Shown: positions 1-10,655 of the stretch, piece after piece
Layout: the number at the start of each line of letters is the position of its first letter
Position numbering within the stretch: the first letter of the stretch is position 1
Assembly (NCBI GenBank): GCA_026706455.1
Contig: JAPOYS010000129.1
Coordinates: forward strand, 24,425-88,424
Source: Chloroflexota bacterium
GTDB taxonomy: Bacteria > Chloroflexota > Anaerolineae > Aggregatilineales > Phototrophicaceae
DNA length: 64,000 bases
Direction: 5' to 3'
Translations under genes and position numbers: made by a program
Notes under the pieces: generated by a model
Seen by the model: the letters and a program-made list of their open reading frames with translations, nothing else
Told to the model about the DNA's origin: nothing
Database searches by the model: none

Positions 1-328
1 GTTTCAGCAAGAGTTGGTTGCGCCGCCGCAGATCCGGCTGCCAGCGGGCGGGCATGCGCCGCAGCAGCGCGGACCCGACTCGGGCTGGCGTCAATCCCGT
101 GCGATAAACGGCGGTGCTGAGGCGGCTGATGTCGCGCCGCCCAAAGCCGGGCAGGTTGCGGTAGAAGACGTCCAGGTCGTAGCGAGCCGCGCGGAAGGCG
201 CGTTCCCAGTAGTGCTGCCCCATGCTGCGCGGGAAGAGGGATTTTTCACCATCCGGCGCGCGCGCCTGTTCTTTGACCAGTTCGTCAGGATGATGGAGAG
301 CGGCGATGAACAGGACTCGGCGAGGCAT
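1..328 (-). CDS. Partial glycosyltransferase-like protein (N-terminal 109 residues)
   Basis: The gene runs off the left edge, so only the N-terminus is visible. It begins at ATG 328 and reads without a stop to position 1. The protein opens with MPRRVLFIAALHHPDE and later has SMGQHYWERAF and LDVFYRNLPGFGRRD. The hydrophobic first strand followed by a short loop looks like the start of a GT-B type glycosyltransferase (CgeB-like), but no catalytic part is in the window. It starts 10 bp after the stop of the HEPN-like/DUF1232 gene on the same strand, so the two may be co-transcribed. No clear Shine-Dalgarno is seen. The function is inferred from general resemblance only. Confidence 0.5.
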   Translation of the reverse strand, partial: MPRRVLFIAALHHPDELVKEQARAPDGEKSLFPRSMGQHYWERAFRAARYDLDVFYRNLPGFGRRDISRLSTAVYRTGLTPARVGSALLRRMPARWQPDLRRRNQLLLK

Positions 329-338
329 TGGCGGGGGG

Positions 339-1367
339 CTAATAGGCTTCTTTCCAGTAATTCTGCCAGAGCGCTTCGGGGCCTTCTGTGGCGATTCTTT
401 GGATTGTCGCCCACACCAGTTTGTCACCAAATTGGTGTGGAGAATCAGGGAATAACTTCGTGTGATTTTCTCGTATGAATTTCTCTTGTTTTGAAATATA
501 TCCTATGATGTCAGTGGGATTATTCCAATTCTCTTGCACAACAGACTCGTCCAAATTGCCATCCCTACAGAGCCAATATAGGCTAAGAAAAAGTACTGCA
601 GCGTCATCAACCAAACCGCGTACATCATGTATCGACTCCGAAATCAGGTCTTCAGTACTAAAGACATAATTTGCTGCTACAAACAGCGCAGACTTTTGCG
701 AGAATGAGACGCGCCTGTCACCTATCAAGTTAATGGCTAAACCAAGAAGCAGTGGCAAATACAGAAGCAGATCTGATGCAGGCTGATTAGGATTTCGACT
801 GACCCACTTATCGATTTTCTTGTTCCAACTCTGCTGCCAACTTATATTGTGAAGGCCGATGAAGCTGAATTCGGTTGTTCCATGCACTGTCCGTATATCG
901 GCCTCTTCCAACGCGTCGTTCATGTAGCCGACGATCGCTGCAGCAACTGGGGGCGGTACACGATAGTGATCATGTTTGGCCTTATTCCACCACATTCTTA
1001 CTCGATGAAGTCGAGATTTGTCGAGAAAGGCGAATTCTCTTCCAAACTGTTCCCGAAGCTGTTGAGCCAAATTCAATTCACTATAGAATTGAACCCATTC
1101 AAAAAAAGTGATGCGGTTGTTCTGCAGCCGACTTTCCATTGCAGTTCTTCGTTGGGAAATCTTTGCAGCTTCGTTTGGATTATCAATGATAAGTTTTTCT
1201 ATTAACCTCTCGACCAATATATCCAGAAGCAATTCAATGGCGCTGCCTGCCGTCAATGTGGCGGCATTGTGAAGGTGGAAACTGCTGCAGGCGTTGGATT
1301 CTTCGCGGCGTACAACAATTGCTGACAAACTAATCGACTTAAGAGCAACGTCGTCATATGCAGGCAT
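339..1367 (-). CDS. HEPN-like / DUF1232 (YkvA-like) protein of unknown function
   Basis: The product is 342 residues, with no signal peptide. The C-terminal half (about 217-266) has the DUF1232/YkvA pattern: a hydrophobic helix, YVFSTEDLI, then RGLVDDAAVLFLSL, as in small YkvA membrane proteins. The middle (about 118-155) contains RLHRVRMWWNKAKH followed by a helix, which resembles the R-N-x-H core of HEPN domains; this part is weaker. ATG 1367 is preferred because GGGGAG lies 7 nt upstream; a GTG at 1382 overlapping the E2 stop codon (TAGTG) would add five residues. It lies directly downstream of the pyruvate dehydrogenase genes and is probably read through from them, but nothing ties it to that pathway. 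Both domain calls come from reading motifs. Confidence 0.65.
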   Translation of the reverse strand: MPAYDDVALKSISLSAIVVRREESNACSSFHLHNAATLTAGSAIELLLDILVERLIEKLIIDNPNEAAKISQRRTAMESRLQNNRITFFEWVQFYSELNLAQQLREQFGREFAFLDKSRLHRVRMWWNKAKHDHYRVPPPVAAAIVGYMNDALEEADIRTVHGTTEFSFIGLHNISWQQSWNKKIDKWVSRNPNQPASDLLLYLPLLLGLAINLIGDRRVSFSQKSALFVAANYVFSTEDLISESIHDVRGLVDDAAVLFLSLYWLCRDGNLDESVVQENWNNPTDIIGYISKQEKFIRENHTKLFPDSPHQFGDKLVWATIQRIATEGPEALWQNYWKEAY

Positions 1368-1381
1368 TTCGTCGCTCCCCA

Positions 1382-2611
1382 CTACACCCCGCGCAAATCC
1401 AGCAATCTTAGGGGATTCTCGATCAGTTCGCGCAGGTGGTTCATGAAGGTGGCGCCTTCGGCCCCGTTGCTGACGCGATGATCGACGCTGAGCGTCATGT
1501 TCATGCGACTGCCGACGCCGAGCGCGCCATCATCGCGAACAATCGGCACGCGCCGCGCCGACGAAATGGCCAGGATGCCGGCCTCCGGCGAACTGATAAT
1601 CGCCGAGAAATCTTTGACGTTGAAGGGTCCCAGATTGCTGATGGTGAAGGTGGCGCCGCGGATATCATCAGGCTTGATTTTGCCGCTGCGGGCGCGCTCG
1701 TACATCGCCTTGTTGCCCGCCGCCATCTCGCTCAGCGACGTCGTGTCAGCATCGTGACAGACGACATTCACGAGACCGTTTTCGGGCAGCGCGACGGAGA
1801 CGCCGATGTTGACGCGCTTGTGCTGGACGAAGCGGTCGCCGTAGTAATGCGTGTTGAGATTCGGGAACGCGCGCAGCGTCAGCGCCAGCGCCTTAATCAG
1901 CATGTCATTGACGCTGACCTTGATGCCGCGCTCGGCCAGGGCCTTGTTGATCTCGGCGCGCAAAGCCAGCAGCGGCTCGACATCAGCCTCGACTGTGACG
2001 TAGAAGTGAGGCGTGTTGCGTTTGCTGCGCACGGTGCCATCGGCGATGGCGCGGCGCATGCGTGAGAGCGCTGTGATTTCCACATCGTCTTGCGGGAGGG
2101 CGCCCCAGGTCGGCTGCGCTCCTTCTATCGGCGCGGATGGCGGAGACGGCGGCAACGGCGGCGTGGCGCTCAGACTCTCCACATCTTCTTTGACGATCCG
2201 CCCGCCGGGACCCGTGCCCTTTACGCGGCTGAGGTCGATGCCTTTGTCGGCGGCGATGCGGCGCGCCAGCGGCGACGCTTTGATGCGGCCGTCATCGCTC
2301 ATGCGCTGCCCGTTGGTCGTCCGCTCAGGCGCCGATGACTCGGCCTCAACCGCTGCCGGCGCGTCGCTGGGCTCGGCGGCGAGGGATTCGCCCCTAGCGC
2401 CGATGACGGCAATCACTGCGCCTTCCCCAAGTTCATCACCCGGTTCGGCCCGCAGCTCGAGCAGTTCGCCATCGCTGCCGGCTTCAATCTCGACCGTCGC
2501 CTTGTCCGACTCAAACTCGGCGATGATGTCGCTCGCGCTGACGCTGTCGCCAACATCTTTCAGCCAGTTAATCAGCAAGCCGTCCATCGCGAGTCTGATT
2601 TCGTGCGCCAT
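1382..2611 (-). CDS. pdhC: Pyruvate dehydrogenase E2, dihydrolipoamide acetyltransferase
   Basis: This is the core acyltransferase of a 2-oxoacid dehydrogenase complex, moving the acetyl group from lipoamide to CoA. Residues 1-75 are a lipoyl domain with the lipoylated Lys in ESDKATVEIEAG (K37). A peripheral-subunit binding domain (SPLARRIAADKGIDLSRVKG) sits at about 110-145, flanked by Ala/Pro linkers, and the catalytic domain fills the rest. The catalytic motif reads SVDHRVSNG: the active His is present (about 378), but the usual DHRxxDG Asp is Asn. At 409 residues it is normal for a single-lipoyl E2. It follows E1-beta with no gap, so the E1-alpha, E1-beta and E2 genes form an operon. No E3 gene is nearby. 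A branched-chain 2-oxoacid complex cannot be excluded from sequence alone. Confidence 0.92.
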   Translation of the reverse strand: MAHEIRLAMDGLLINWLKDVGDSVSASDIIAEFESDKATVEIEAGSDGELLELRAEPGDELGEGAVIAVIGARGESLAAEPSDAPAAVEAESSAPERTTNGQRMSDDGRIKASPLARRIAADKGIDLSRVKGTGPGGRIVKEDVESLSATPPLPPSPPSAPIEGAQPTWGALPQDDVEITALSRMRRAIADGTVRSKRNTPHFYVTVEADVEPLLALRAEINKALAERGIKVSVNDMLIKALALTLRAFPNLNTHYYGDRFVQHKRVNIGVSVALPENGLVNVVCHDADTTSLSEMAAGNKAMYERARSGKIKPDDIRGATFTISNLGPFNVKDFSAIISSPEAGILAISSARRVPIVRDDGALGVGSRMNMTLSVDHRVSNGAEGATFMNHLRELIENPLRLLDLRGV

Positions 2612-3598
2612 CTACAGGATCTCCTTGACTGCGTCGACAACCTTTTGCGCGTCGGGCAGGGCGAGCAGTTCAATATCTTTCGAGTAGGGCAGGGGAACAT
2701 CCTCGGCCGCGACGCGCTTGATAGGCGCGTCCATGTAATCAAACATGCGCTCCTGCAAGTTGGCGGCGATCTCCCCGCCGAAGCTGTACATGGGCAGCGA
2801 CTCTTCGACGATGACGCAGCGATTCGTCTTCTTGAAGCTCTTATACACCAGTTCCATATCCAGCGGGCGCAGCCAACGCAGATCGACCACTTCGGCTTCG
2901 ACGCCGTCGCGCGCCAGTTGACGAGCCGCCTGCAGCGCCCAATCGACGCCGCGCGCGTAAGCGACCAGCGTGACATCGGCGCCCTCGCGCTTGATGTCGC
3001 CCTTGCCGATGGGTATCAGGTAGTCCTCGTCAAGGTCATCGGGCATTGGGCTGGGCTTGGGATAAAGCGCGATGCTCTCCGTGAAAAGCACCGGATTGTC
3101 ATCGCGAATCGAGGCTTTCAGCATGCCGTAGGCGTCCAGCGAATTGGACGGGCAGCCGACAAAGAGGCCGGGGAAGTGGGCGAAGATCGGCTCAGGCGCG
3201 TGTGAATGGGAGGCGGTCGCTTGGTTGCCCCAGCCGCTGGCCGCGCGATATACCAGCGGGACCTTGAACATGCCGTCAAAGAAGTAGCGGACTTTGGCCG
3301 CGTGATTGGCGATGGCGTCCAGCGCCAGGAAGGCGAAGTTGATGGTCATGAATTCGGCCACCGGTCGCAAGCCGGCCATGGCCGCGCCCACCGCCAAGCC
3401 GCCGATCGCCATTTCGCTGATGGGCGTATCGCGGACGCGCCGCTCGCCGAATTCCTCCAGGAAGCCGCGCGTCACCCGGTGCGTGCCTTGCCAGTAAGCT
3501 ACCTCTTCGCCCATGACGAAGACATCCTCGTCGCGCTGCATTTCTTCTCGCAGCGCCCGGCGGATGGCTTCCCGCATGGCGACGTTTCTAGCTGCCAT
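2612..3598 (-). CDS. pdhB: Pyruvate dehydrogenase E1 component, beta subunit
   Basis: This subunit pairs with E1-alpha in the thiamine-diphosphate heterotetramer that decarboxylates pyruvate and reductively acetylates the lipoyl arm of E2. The 328-residue length is standard. Visible family signatures are FVMGEEVAYWQGTHRVTRGF near the start, RVRDTPISEMAIGG and GLRPVAEFMTINF in the TPP/PP domain, and the C-terminal transketolase domain with VVDLRWLRPLD and CVIVEESLPMYSFGGEI. ATG 3598 gives the usual start (MAARNVAMREAIRRAL). The stop at 2612 abuts the E2 start. The 122-bp gap to E1-alpha holds a hairpin of the dispersed repeat family, which could alter the stoichiometry of the subunits. Confidence 0.93.
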   Translation of the reverse strand: MAARNVAMREAIRRALREEMQRDEDVFVMGEEVAYWQGTHRVTRGFLEEFGERRVRDTPISEMAIGGLAVGAAMAGLRPVAEFMTINFAFLALDAIANHAAKVRYFFDGMFKVPLVYRAASGWGNQATASHSHAPEPIFAHFPGLFVGCPSNSLDAYGMLKASIRDDNPVLFTESIALYPKPSPMPDDLDEDYLIPIGKGDIKREGADVTLVAYARGVDWALQAARQLARDGVEAEVVDLRWLRPLDMELVYKSFKKTNRCVIVEESLPMYSFGGEIAANLQERMFDYMDAPIKRVAAEDVPLPYSKDIELLALPDAQKVVDAVKEIL

Positions 3599-3670
3599 TG
3601 GTTCTGCTTTCTCTATTGTGTATCTCGCGCGCTAGCCACCATCTCGCCCCGACGGATTCGCTTTGATTGC

Positions 3671-3696
3671 GGGCGATTCACAGAATCGCCCCTACA
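3671..3696. repeat. Palindromic repeat copy (GGGCGATTC hairpin)
   Basis: GGGCGATTC (3671-3679), ACA loop and GAATCGCCC (3683-3691) form a perfect 9-bp stem. The arm then continues so that 3686-3696 reads TCGCCCCTACA. The same 11-mer ends the miniature element at 31481-31551, so this is a second, shorter member of a dispersed family. It lies between the E1-alpha and E1-beta genes. There is no U-tract, so a classical terminator is unlikely, although an RNA hairpin here could still affect mRNA stability. Confidence 0.7.
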
Positions 3697-3720
3697 GATT
3701 TGTTGCGCTGGCGGGCAAAC

Positions 3721-5831
<2,111 letters not shown>

Positions 5832-5840
5832 GGAAGAAAA

Positions 5841-6056
5841 ATGGCAAACGATTGCTCTATACACGCCGGCCAGCATAATGAGTTTCAGCGCAGAAAACTT
5901 GATGAAATCATGGGGAAGCTACCGGAGAATCAGTCCGGTGGCGGTCGACACAAATGTACGTATTGCGCATACGAACAAGGCTATGCGGACGGGATCAAAA
6001 GCGCCGGAAACAAGCTCAAGGAATTGCTGGACAAGTTTCTGGTCGGCTTACAGTAG
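5841..6056 (+). CDS. Small CxxC protein downstream of the methylase
   Basis: The product is 71 residues and soluble. Its centre reads GGRHKCTYCAYEQGYADG, with one CxxC pair that could form half of a zinc knuckle, followed by an amphipathic helix (GNKLKELLDKFLVGLQ). ATG 5841 has AGGGAAGAA just upstream, and it starts only 9 bp after the methylase stop, so the two were one transcription unit. From memory, short proteins with an HKC-x2-C-AYE-x-GY motif often accompany DNA methylase or restriction genes, which fits this position. Its function is unknown. Confidence 0.65.
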   Translation: MANDCSIHAGQHNEFQRRKLDEIMGKLPENQSGGGRHKCTYCAYEQGYADGIKSAGNKLKELLDKFLVGLQ

Positions 6057-6097
6057 AGACGGATTTACAGAACTTGGTTATGTGAGGAAGTCTGTAG

Positions 6098-6370
6098 TTA
6101 TAGGGCATTATCTTCAGGATTCGCGTCACCATATCCCAGCCGACCGCGCAGCCAGGCGAGCGACTCCCGGATAGACGAAACTTCCCCGCGAACCGAGGTA
6201 ACCTCACCGCGCAGAGAGTTAAACTCCCCGCTTAGGTTGTTGATGTCGCCTTTCAGCGAATCGTTGACGCGGTCAATCTTCGCGTCCAACCGATTGATGT
6301 CGTTGCGCAGCCAAAGAAATACCGCGATGACGGTGCCCACTGTGATGAGAAATTGCGCATTGGGGTCCAA
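6098..6370 (-). CDS. Small membrane-anchored coiled-coil protein
   Basis: The 90-residue product has one N-terminal membrane helix (FLITVGTVIAVFLWL) followed by a heptad-rich segment (NDINRLDAKIDRVNDSL and onwards) that repeats LRGEV/VRGEV/IRE units, so a coiled coil is likely. The start is TTG 6370, supported by AGGAG about 7 nt upstream. No enzymatic motif is present. Similar short TM plus coiled-coil proteins are common in bacteria, and no specific role can be given. Confidence 0.6.
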   Translation of the reverse strand: MDPNAQFLITVGTVIAVFLWLRNDINRLDAKIDRVNDSLKGDINNLSGEFNSLRGEVTSVRGEVSSIRESLAWLRGRLGYGDANPEDNAL

Positions 6371-6448
6371 GGGCTGGCTCCTAGGTGATCCAGATATCCT
6401 AGTTCAGATTATGGCGCAATTGCAAACCTGGGTCAACCAGGGGAACCT

Positions 6449-6799
6449 CTATTTCTCCCCATCCCCCTCGCCGCCGCCCAGCAAGCCAGCCACTACCACC
6501 ACAACCGCCGAGCCCAGCGCGCCGATGACAATCCCGCCGATGAAGGGCAGCTTGACCAAGCCGGTGATGCCGAAGATAGCTGCCAGCAGCGAGCCGACGA
6601 AGCCGCCGACCAAGCCCAGCAGGATATTGCCCAGCAAACCATAGCCCTCGCCCTGAAGCAGCTTGCCGGCCAGGTAGCCGCTGGCGCCCCAAACGAAGAG
6701 CGAGAGCGCCAAGCCGATCAGCTTGCCCAACATGCCGGGCAGAAACATCAGTACCAGAAATAATGCGATGGCCAGCCCTAGGCCCAGCTTGAATTTCAT
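6449..6799 (-). CDS. GlsB/YeaQ/YmgE-like (transglycosylase-associated) membrane protein
   Basis: The 116-residue protein is almost entirely hydrophobic, with about four membrane helices. Gly-rich segments such as GASGYLAGKLL, GLLGNILLGLVGGFVGSLLA and FIGGIVIGALGSAVVVVVAGLL match the GlsB/YeaQ/YmgE family (transglycosylase-associated proteins). The family is usually 80-90 residues; here an extra N-terminal helix precedes the core. The family is linked with stress responses, but its biochemical role is unclear. ATG 6799 is preceded by GGCGAGGAAAC, and a TATACT box (6827-6832, minus strand) lies about 30 nt upstream. Confidence 0.75.
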   Translation of the reverse strand: MKFKLGLGLAIALFLVLMFLPGMLGKLIGLALSLFVWGASGYLAGKLLQGEGYGLLGNILLGLVGGFVGSLLAAIFGITGLVKLPFIGGIVIGALGSAVVVVVAGLLGGGEGDGEK

Positions 6800-6905
6800 G
6801 TTTCCTCGCCTCTCTCCAACTTCTATAGTATACGCGAATCTGTCAAGCGCGGTTGCGACGGCGGGAAGGCGGCGGCCAAACTTAGCAATGTAGCTAATCT
6901 TACGC

Positions 6906-6911
6906 TATGAT
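6906..6911 (+). promoter_or_regulatory. ppk: Candidate -10 box for polyphosphate kinase
   Basis: TATGAT lies 8 nt before the TTG at 6920, with TTAGCA as a weak -35 at 6882-6887 (18-bp spacer). If used, transcription would begin at or next to the TTG codon, giving a leaderless mRNA. Confidence 0.35.
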
Positions 6912-6919
6912 TTTAGTGG

Positions 6920-9100
6920 TTGAGTGAATCGTATGGATCCGCAAACCTGAGCGGCAGCATGATCGATGCAATGGACGAGCGGGCGCCGGAACTGACGCCC
7001 GAGAATTTCATCAATCGCGAACTGAGCACGATCGACTTTCAGAAGCGCGTATTGGCGCTGGCGGAGGACGTATCGACGCCGCTGCTTGAGCGCGTCAAGT
7101 TCATCGCCATCGTCGGCAACAACCTCGACGAGTTTTACATGGTGCGCGTGGGCGCCTATTTTCAGCGGCTGCATTTCAACAACCCGACCATGCGGCCCGA
7201 TGGCATCACACCGATGCAGCTGCTGCGGCGCATCCACGATGAAGTCTCGGAGCTCATCGCGCGGCAGCGGCGCGTCCGGCGCGAAGTCTTTGACCTGCTC
7301 GCGCATGAGGGCGTGCGCTTCCTCACGACGGACCAGCTCAGCGAGAGTGAGCGCGACGCTATCACCTACTACTTCCGCTCCGAGGTCTATCCGCTTTTGA
7401 CGCCGCTGGCTGTCGATCATGCGCGCCCTTTTCCCTTCATCTCAAACTTGAGCTTGAATCTGGGCGTGTATCTGAGGCGCGCCAATGGCGATCTGGATTC
7501 GGGCATAGACTTTGCGCGCATCAAGGTGCCGGTCGATATCCTGCCGCGCATCGTCCACCTCGAGCAGGTCTTGACGAGTTACACCGGCGAAGTGCACGAT
7601 GGTTACCATTTCCTTTGGATCGAAGACATCATCGCCGATTATCTGACTGATTTGTTCCCGGGCATGCGGATCATGGAAGCCTTCCCCTTCCGCATCTTGC
7701 GCAACGCCGATATCGATTTCGAACATGAACAAGATGAAGACCTGTTGGATGTGAAGTCGATCATCGAGCAGGGGGTCAAGGAGCGGCGCTTCGGCTCGGT
7801 TGTGCGTTTGAGCGTGCCGGCCGGCATCAGCGAGCGCATGCTGAACCGGCTCGCGAGCTCGCTGGAGGTGCCGTCGACGCGCGAGGTCTTTCGCATCGAC
7901 GGCAAGCTGGGCTCGGCCGACCTCTTCAACTTGATGCAGGTCGATCGTCCCGATTTGAAAGACCCGCCCTATGTGCCGCGGCTGGCAAAGCCATTCGCGC
8001 AATCAGCTGATTTCTTCGAGGTGATTCGCAAGCAAGACGTCATCGTGCACCATCCCTACGATTCCTTTTCGCCGGTCGAAGACTTTTTCAAGCGGGCGGC
8101 GCGCGATCCCGATGTGCTGGCGATCAAAACCGCCCTGTACCGCGTCGGCAAAAACTCGCCGGTGGTCAATAATTTGCTGGAGGCGCGCGACAATGAGAAG
8201 CAAGTCACCGTACTGGTCGAACTCAAAGCGCGCTTCGACGAGGAGAACAATCTGGAGTGGGTGACGGCGCTGGAGGACAAGGGCGTGCACGTCATCTACG
8301 GCGTTGAGGAGTTGCCGGTCAAGACGCACGCCAAGATTTCGCTGGTCGTCCGGCGCGAGCGCGATGGCATGCGCCGCTACGTACACCTGGGCACCGGCAA
8401 TTACAACGCCGCCACCGCGCGTCTCTACGCCGACATCGGGCTCTTCACCTGCAACGAGCAAATCGCCGATGACGCCTCGCGCTTGTTCAATCGCCTGACG
8501 GGTTACGCGCCCGATACGACTTACAATCATCTGCTGGTGGCGCCGGAGTACCTGCAGAATTCCTTGCTCGCGCTGATGGACAATGAGATTGAGGCGGCGC
8601 GGCGGGGAAAAGACGCGCGCCTGATTTTCAAGATGAATCAGTTGGAAGAAGATCGCATCATTCAGAAACTGTATCAGGCGTCGCAAGCGGGCGTGCGGAT
8701 CGATTTGATCGTGCGGGGTTTGTGCTGCCTGCGGCCGGGCGTGCCCGGGCTCAGCGAGAACATTCGAGTCAAAAGCATCGTGGGCCGCTATCTCGAGCAC
8801 AGCCGCATCTATTACTTCCGCAATGCGCCCGAGCATCGCCAACTCTTCATGGGCAGCGCTGATCTAATGCGCCGCAACCTGCTGAATCGCGTGGAGGTGG
8901 TCTTCCCGGTGCTCGACCCGCGGATTCAATGGCGCGTCCTGCGCATCCTGCAGACGGATCTGCAAGATGTGAAGAATTCCTGGGAATTGCGCGGCGACGC
9001 CAGCTATGAACGTCTGTGGGACACGGAAGATGTGAACGCCTTCAATTCACACGCGCAATTCATGCAGGACAGCTTCGGCCTCTGCGAGACGCCGGACTGA
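6920..9100 (+). CDS. ppk: Polyphosphate kinase 1
   Basis: This enzyme reversibly makes long-chain inorganic polyphosphate from ATP. The 726-residue length fits PPK1 (about 690). The order of domains is N-terminal (PENFINRELSTIDFQKRVL), head (NNLDEFYMVRVGAY), then C1 and C2. The autophosphorylated His lies in KTHAKISL (about 470) and the second active-site His in YVHLGTGNYN (about 489); ALYRVGKNSPVV and NPASE-equivalent regions are also present. The open frame starts at TTG 6920; ATG 6960 (MIDAMDERAPELTPEN) is an alternative 40 nt downstream and is closer to family length. The gene stands alone, with no exopolyphosphatase beside it, and converges on the DUF4139 operon. Confidence 0.95.
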   Translation: MSESYGSANLSGSMIDAMDERAPELTPENFINRELSTIDFQKRVLALAEDVSTPLLERVKFIAIVGNNLDEFYMVRVGAYFQRLHFNNPTMRPDGITPMQLLRRIHDEVSELIARQRRVRREVFDLLAHEGVRFLTTDQLSESERDAITYYFRSEVYPLLTPLAVDHARPFPFISNLSLNLGVYLRRANGDLDSGIDFARIKVPVDILPRIVHLEQVLTSYTGEVHDGYHFLWIEDIIADYLTDLFPGMRIMEAFPFRILRNADIDFEHEQDEDLLDVKSIIEQGVKERRFGSVVRLSVPAGISERMLNRLASSLEVPSTREVFRIDGKLGSADLFNLMQVDRPDLKDPPYVPRLAKPFAQSADFFEVIRKQDVIVHHPYDSFSPVEDFFKRAARDPDVLAIKTALYRVGKNSPVVNNLLEARDNEKQVTVLVELKARFDEENNLEWVTALEDKGVHVIYGVEELPVKTHAKISLVVRRERDGMRRYVHLGTGNYNAATARLYADIGLFTCNEQIADDASRLFNRLTGYAPDTTYNHLLVAPEYLQNSLLALMDNEIEAARRGKDARLIFKMNQLEEDRIIQKLYQASQAGVRIDLIVRGLCCLRPGVPGLSENIRVKSIVGRYLEHSRIYYFRNAPEHRQLFMGSADLMRRNLLNRVEVVFPVLDPRIQWRVLRILQTDLQDVKNSWELRGDASYERLWDTEDVNAFNSHAQFMQDSFGLCETPD

Positions 9101-9145
9101 GGTTGGTATTGCCTAAGCGACCCGCGCGACAAATGCTGCATGAAG

Positions 9146-9166
9146 AGGCGACTCACCGAGCCGCCT
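9146..9166. terminator. Possible bidirectional terminator hairpin
   Basis: AGGCGACTC, ACC loop and GAGCCGCCT form an eight-pair stem with one A-C mismatch, followed by TTTCAAATT on the plus strand. It sits in the 97-bp gap between the convergent ppk and DUF4139 genes. The U-tract is imperfect. Confidence 0.4.
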
Positions 9167-9197
9167 TTCAAATTCGTTAACTGGTCTCCCGTATGCC

Positions 9198-10643
9198 CTA
9201 GTCTTCGTCGGGGAAGCGATACTCGACGGTGTAGGTCAGTTTTTCTTCCGCGCCTGGCGGCACTGCCAGTGCAAATTCGATGCTGGCGGCATCCACCTTT
9301 ACGAAGGGCGCCGAGCTTTCGATGATTTGCCAGTCGCGCCAGCGGTACAGCCGCTCGGGCAATCGAATCGTAACCGTTTCGTCTTTGCGGTTGAACAGGC
9401 GAATTTCGAAGGATTCGCGGGCGACGCGGCGCGAGACGAAATCGAAGTCGGTTTGAATGCGTTCGCCCGTCAAGTCGAAAGCCGCGCCGAGCGCAAGCGA
9501 CAGCGCTTCGCCCTTGGGACTGTGATCGATGACGCTCTCGCCGACGAGCAGACTGGCGCCATCGGCATCCGCCCGGTATACCCGCGCTCGTCCGGCGGGC
9601 AAGTCGGCGCCGAGGCCATTCTCATCGCCCGTGCTGAATTCGAGGTGACTCCAGACATCAGCGCTGGCGACGCCGCGGCCTTCAATATAGTCAATCGGCG
9701 AGTAGTAGCCGCGGAAGACGGGCGAGCTATCGAAGACGTAGGTGATATCGGCGGCGATACCCGCGCCGCGGATGAATTCGATCTGCTTCGTTTCCTCATT
9801 CGCGATGCTGACGGGCCGCGCAATCGCGTAGAGCTTGTATTCGCTGAGGTCGCGTTGTTCAAAGCCCGCGCCACCACCCATGTCGGCGTCTGCGCTCTGC
9901 GCAAACACCGCTCGTTCCTCGGCGAAGTCCGCTTCCTGCTCAATGCGGCTGATATCGCCGGCGACCAATTTCAGCGCGGCGTCTTGGTAGCTGCGTCCGC
10001 TGCCGTTGCTCAAAGTCACCAGCCCCGTTAGATCGAGGGCGGCCTCGTCCGCGCTGAGAAATACATTGTAATCTGCGGTCCAGTTCAAGCCGCCGGCCAG
10101 ATAATTCAACTCAAAGTCATGCGGTCCGGCGCTTGTGCTGTTCAGCAGCAATTGCAGCGTCGGTCCGGCGTAAAGATCAGCCGGCGGCGATGGGAACTGA
10201 AGGCTGCGGATATCGTCGAGTCTGATGAACACGATCTCCTGCGGACCGGCGCGCAGCGTAGCCTTTTCGCTGTCCAAGCGCAGCAGCTGGCCATCGTAGC
10301 GTTCGGCGCTGGACAGCGCAATCTCGACCGTCTCGCCGATATAACCCGCGAGCAAAGCGCCGGCGTCGCCGCGGTCATAGCGGTAGCTCTGCTCTAATAC
10401 GGTCGCGCCGACGGGATCGCTGAGCGACTTGACGTTGACCGATGCGGGAATGATCGTCGCGGCGACATCGCGCAGGGTAATGCTGTTCAGCCCTGTCTCA
10501 AGCGTCAACGTCCTGCCTTCGCGTATCAGGGCGGCGCCGGTGTTGTAGACTGTGAGCGAGACGTTCGCGCTGTTTTGCCCGCTGGTCATCATTACGCCAC
10601 CGAAGAGCAAGACGGCTGCCAAAGCGAGAATGCGCATGCGCAT
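9198..10643 (-). CDS. Exported DUF4139 domain protein
   Basis: The 481-residue protein has an N-terminal signal peptide (ILALAAVLLFGGVMMTSGQ). It shows the DUF4139 pattern: an N-terminal strand region with VYNTGAALIREGRTL, a middle YLAGGLNWTADYNVFL followed by LTGLVTLSNGSG and DAALKLVAGDI, and a C-terminal EIRLFNRKDETVTIRLPERL with a final YTVEYRF. The domain is beta-rich and found in exported proteins of unknown function. ATG 10643 has AAGGAG 7 nt upstream. It starts 12 bp after the stop of the three-repeat protein gene and is the last gene of a three-gene operon. The family call is firm; the function is not known. Confidence 0.85.
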   Translation of the reverse strand: MRMRILALAAVLLFGGVMMTSGQNSANVSLTVYNTGAALIREGRTLTLETGLNSITLRDVAATIIPASVNVKSLSDPVGATVLEQSYRYDRGDAGALLAGYIGETVEIALSSAERYDGQLLRLDSEKATLRAGPQEIVFIRLDDIRSLQFPSPPADLYAGPTLQLLLNSTSAGPHDFELNYLAGGLNWTADYNVFLSADEAALDLTGLVTLSNGSGRSYQDAALKLVAGDISRIEQEADFAEERAVFAQSADADMGGGAGFEQRDLSEYKLYAIARPVSIANEETKQIEFIRGAGIAADITYVFDSSPVFRGYYSPIDYIEGRGVASADVWSHLEFSTGDENGLGADLPAGRARVYRADADGASLLVGESVIDHSPKGEALSLALGAAFDLTGERIQTDFDFVSRRVARESFEIRLFNRKDETVTIRLPERLYRWRDWQIIESSAPFVKVDAASIEFALAVPPGAEEKLTYTVEYRFPDED

Positions 10644-10655
10644 GAGGCGACTCCT

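Noticed and set aside
14-478. A 154-residue plus-strand reading frame over the left edge
   Set aside because: It lies antisense to the glycosyltransferase-like and DUF1232 genes, has no recognisable domain, and its sequence is rich in Ala/Arg as expected of a shadow frame.
6841-6846. TTGACA on the minus strand as -35 for the GlsB-like gene
   Set aside because: It lies only 8 bp from the TATACT box, far below the 16-18 bp needed.
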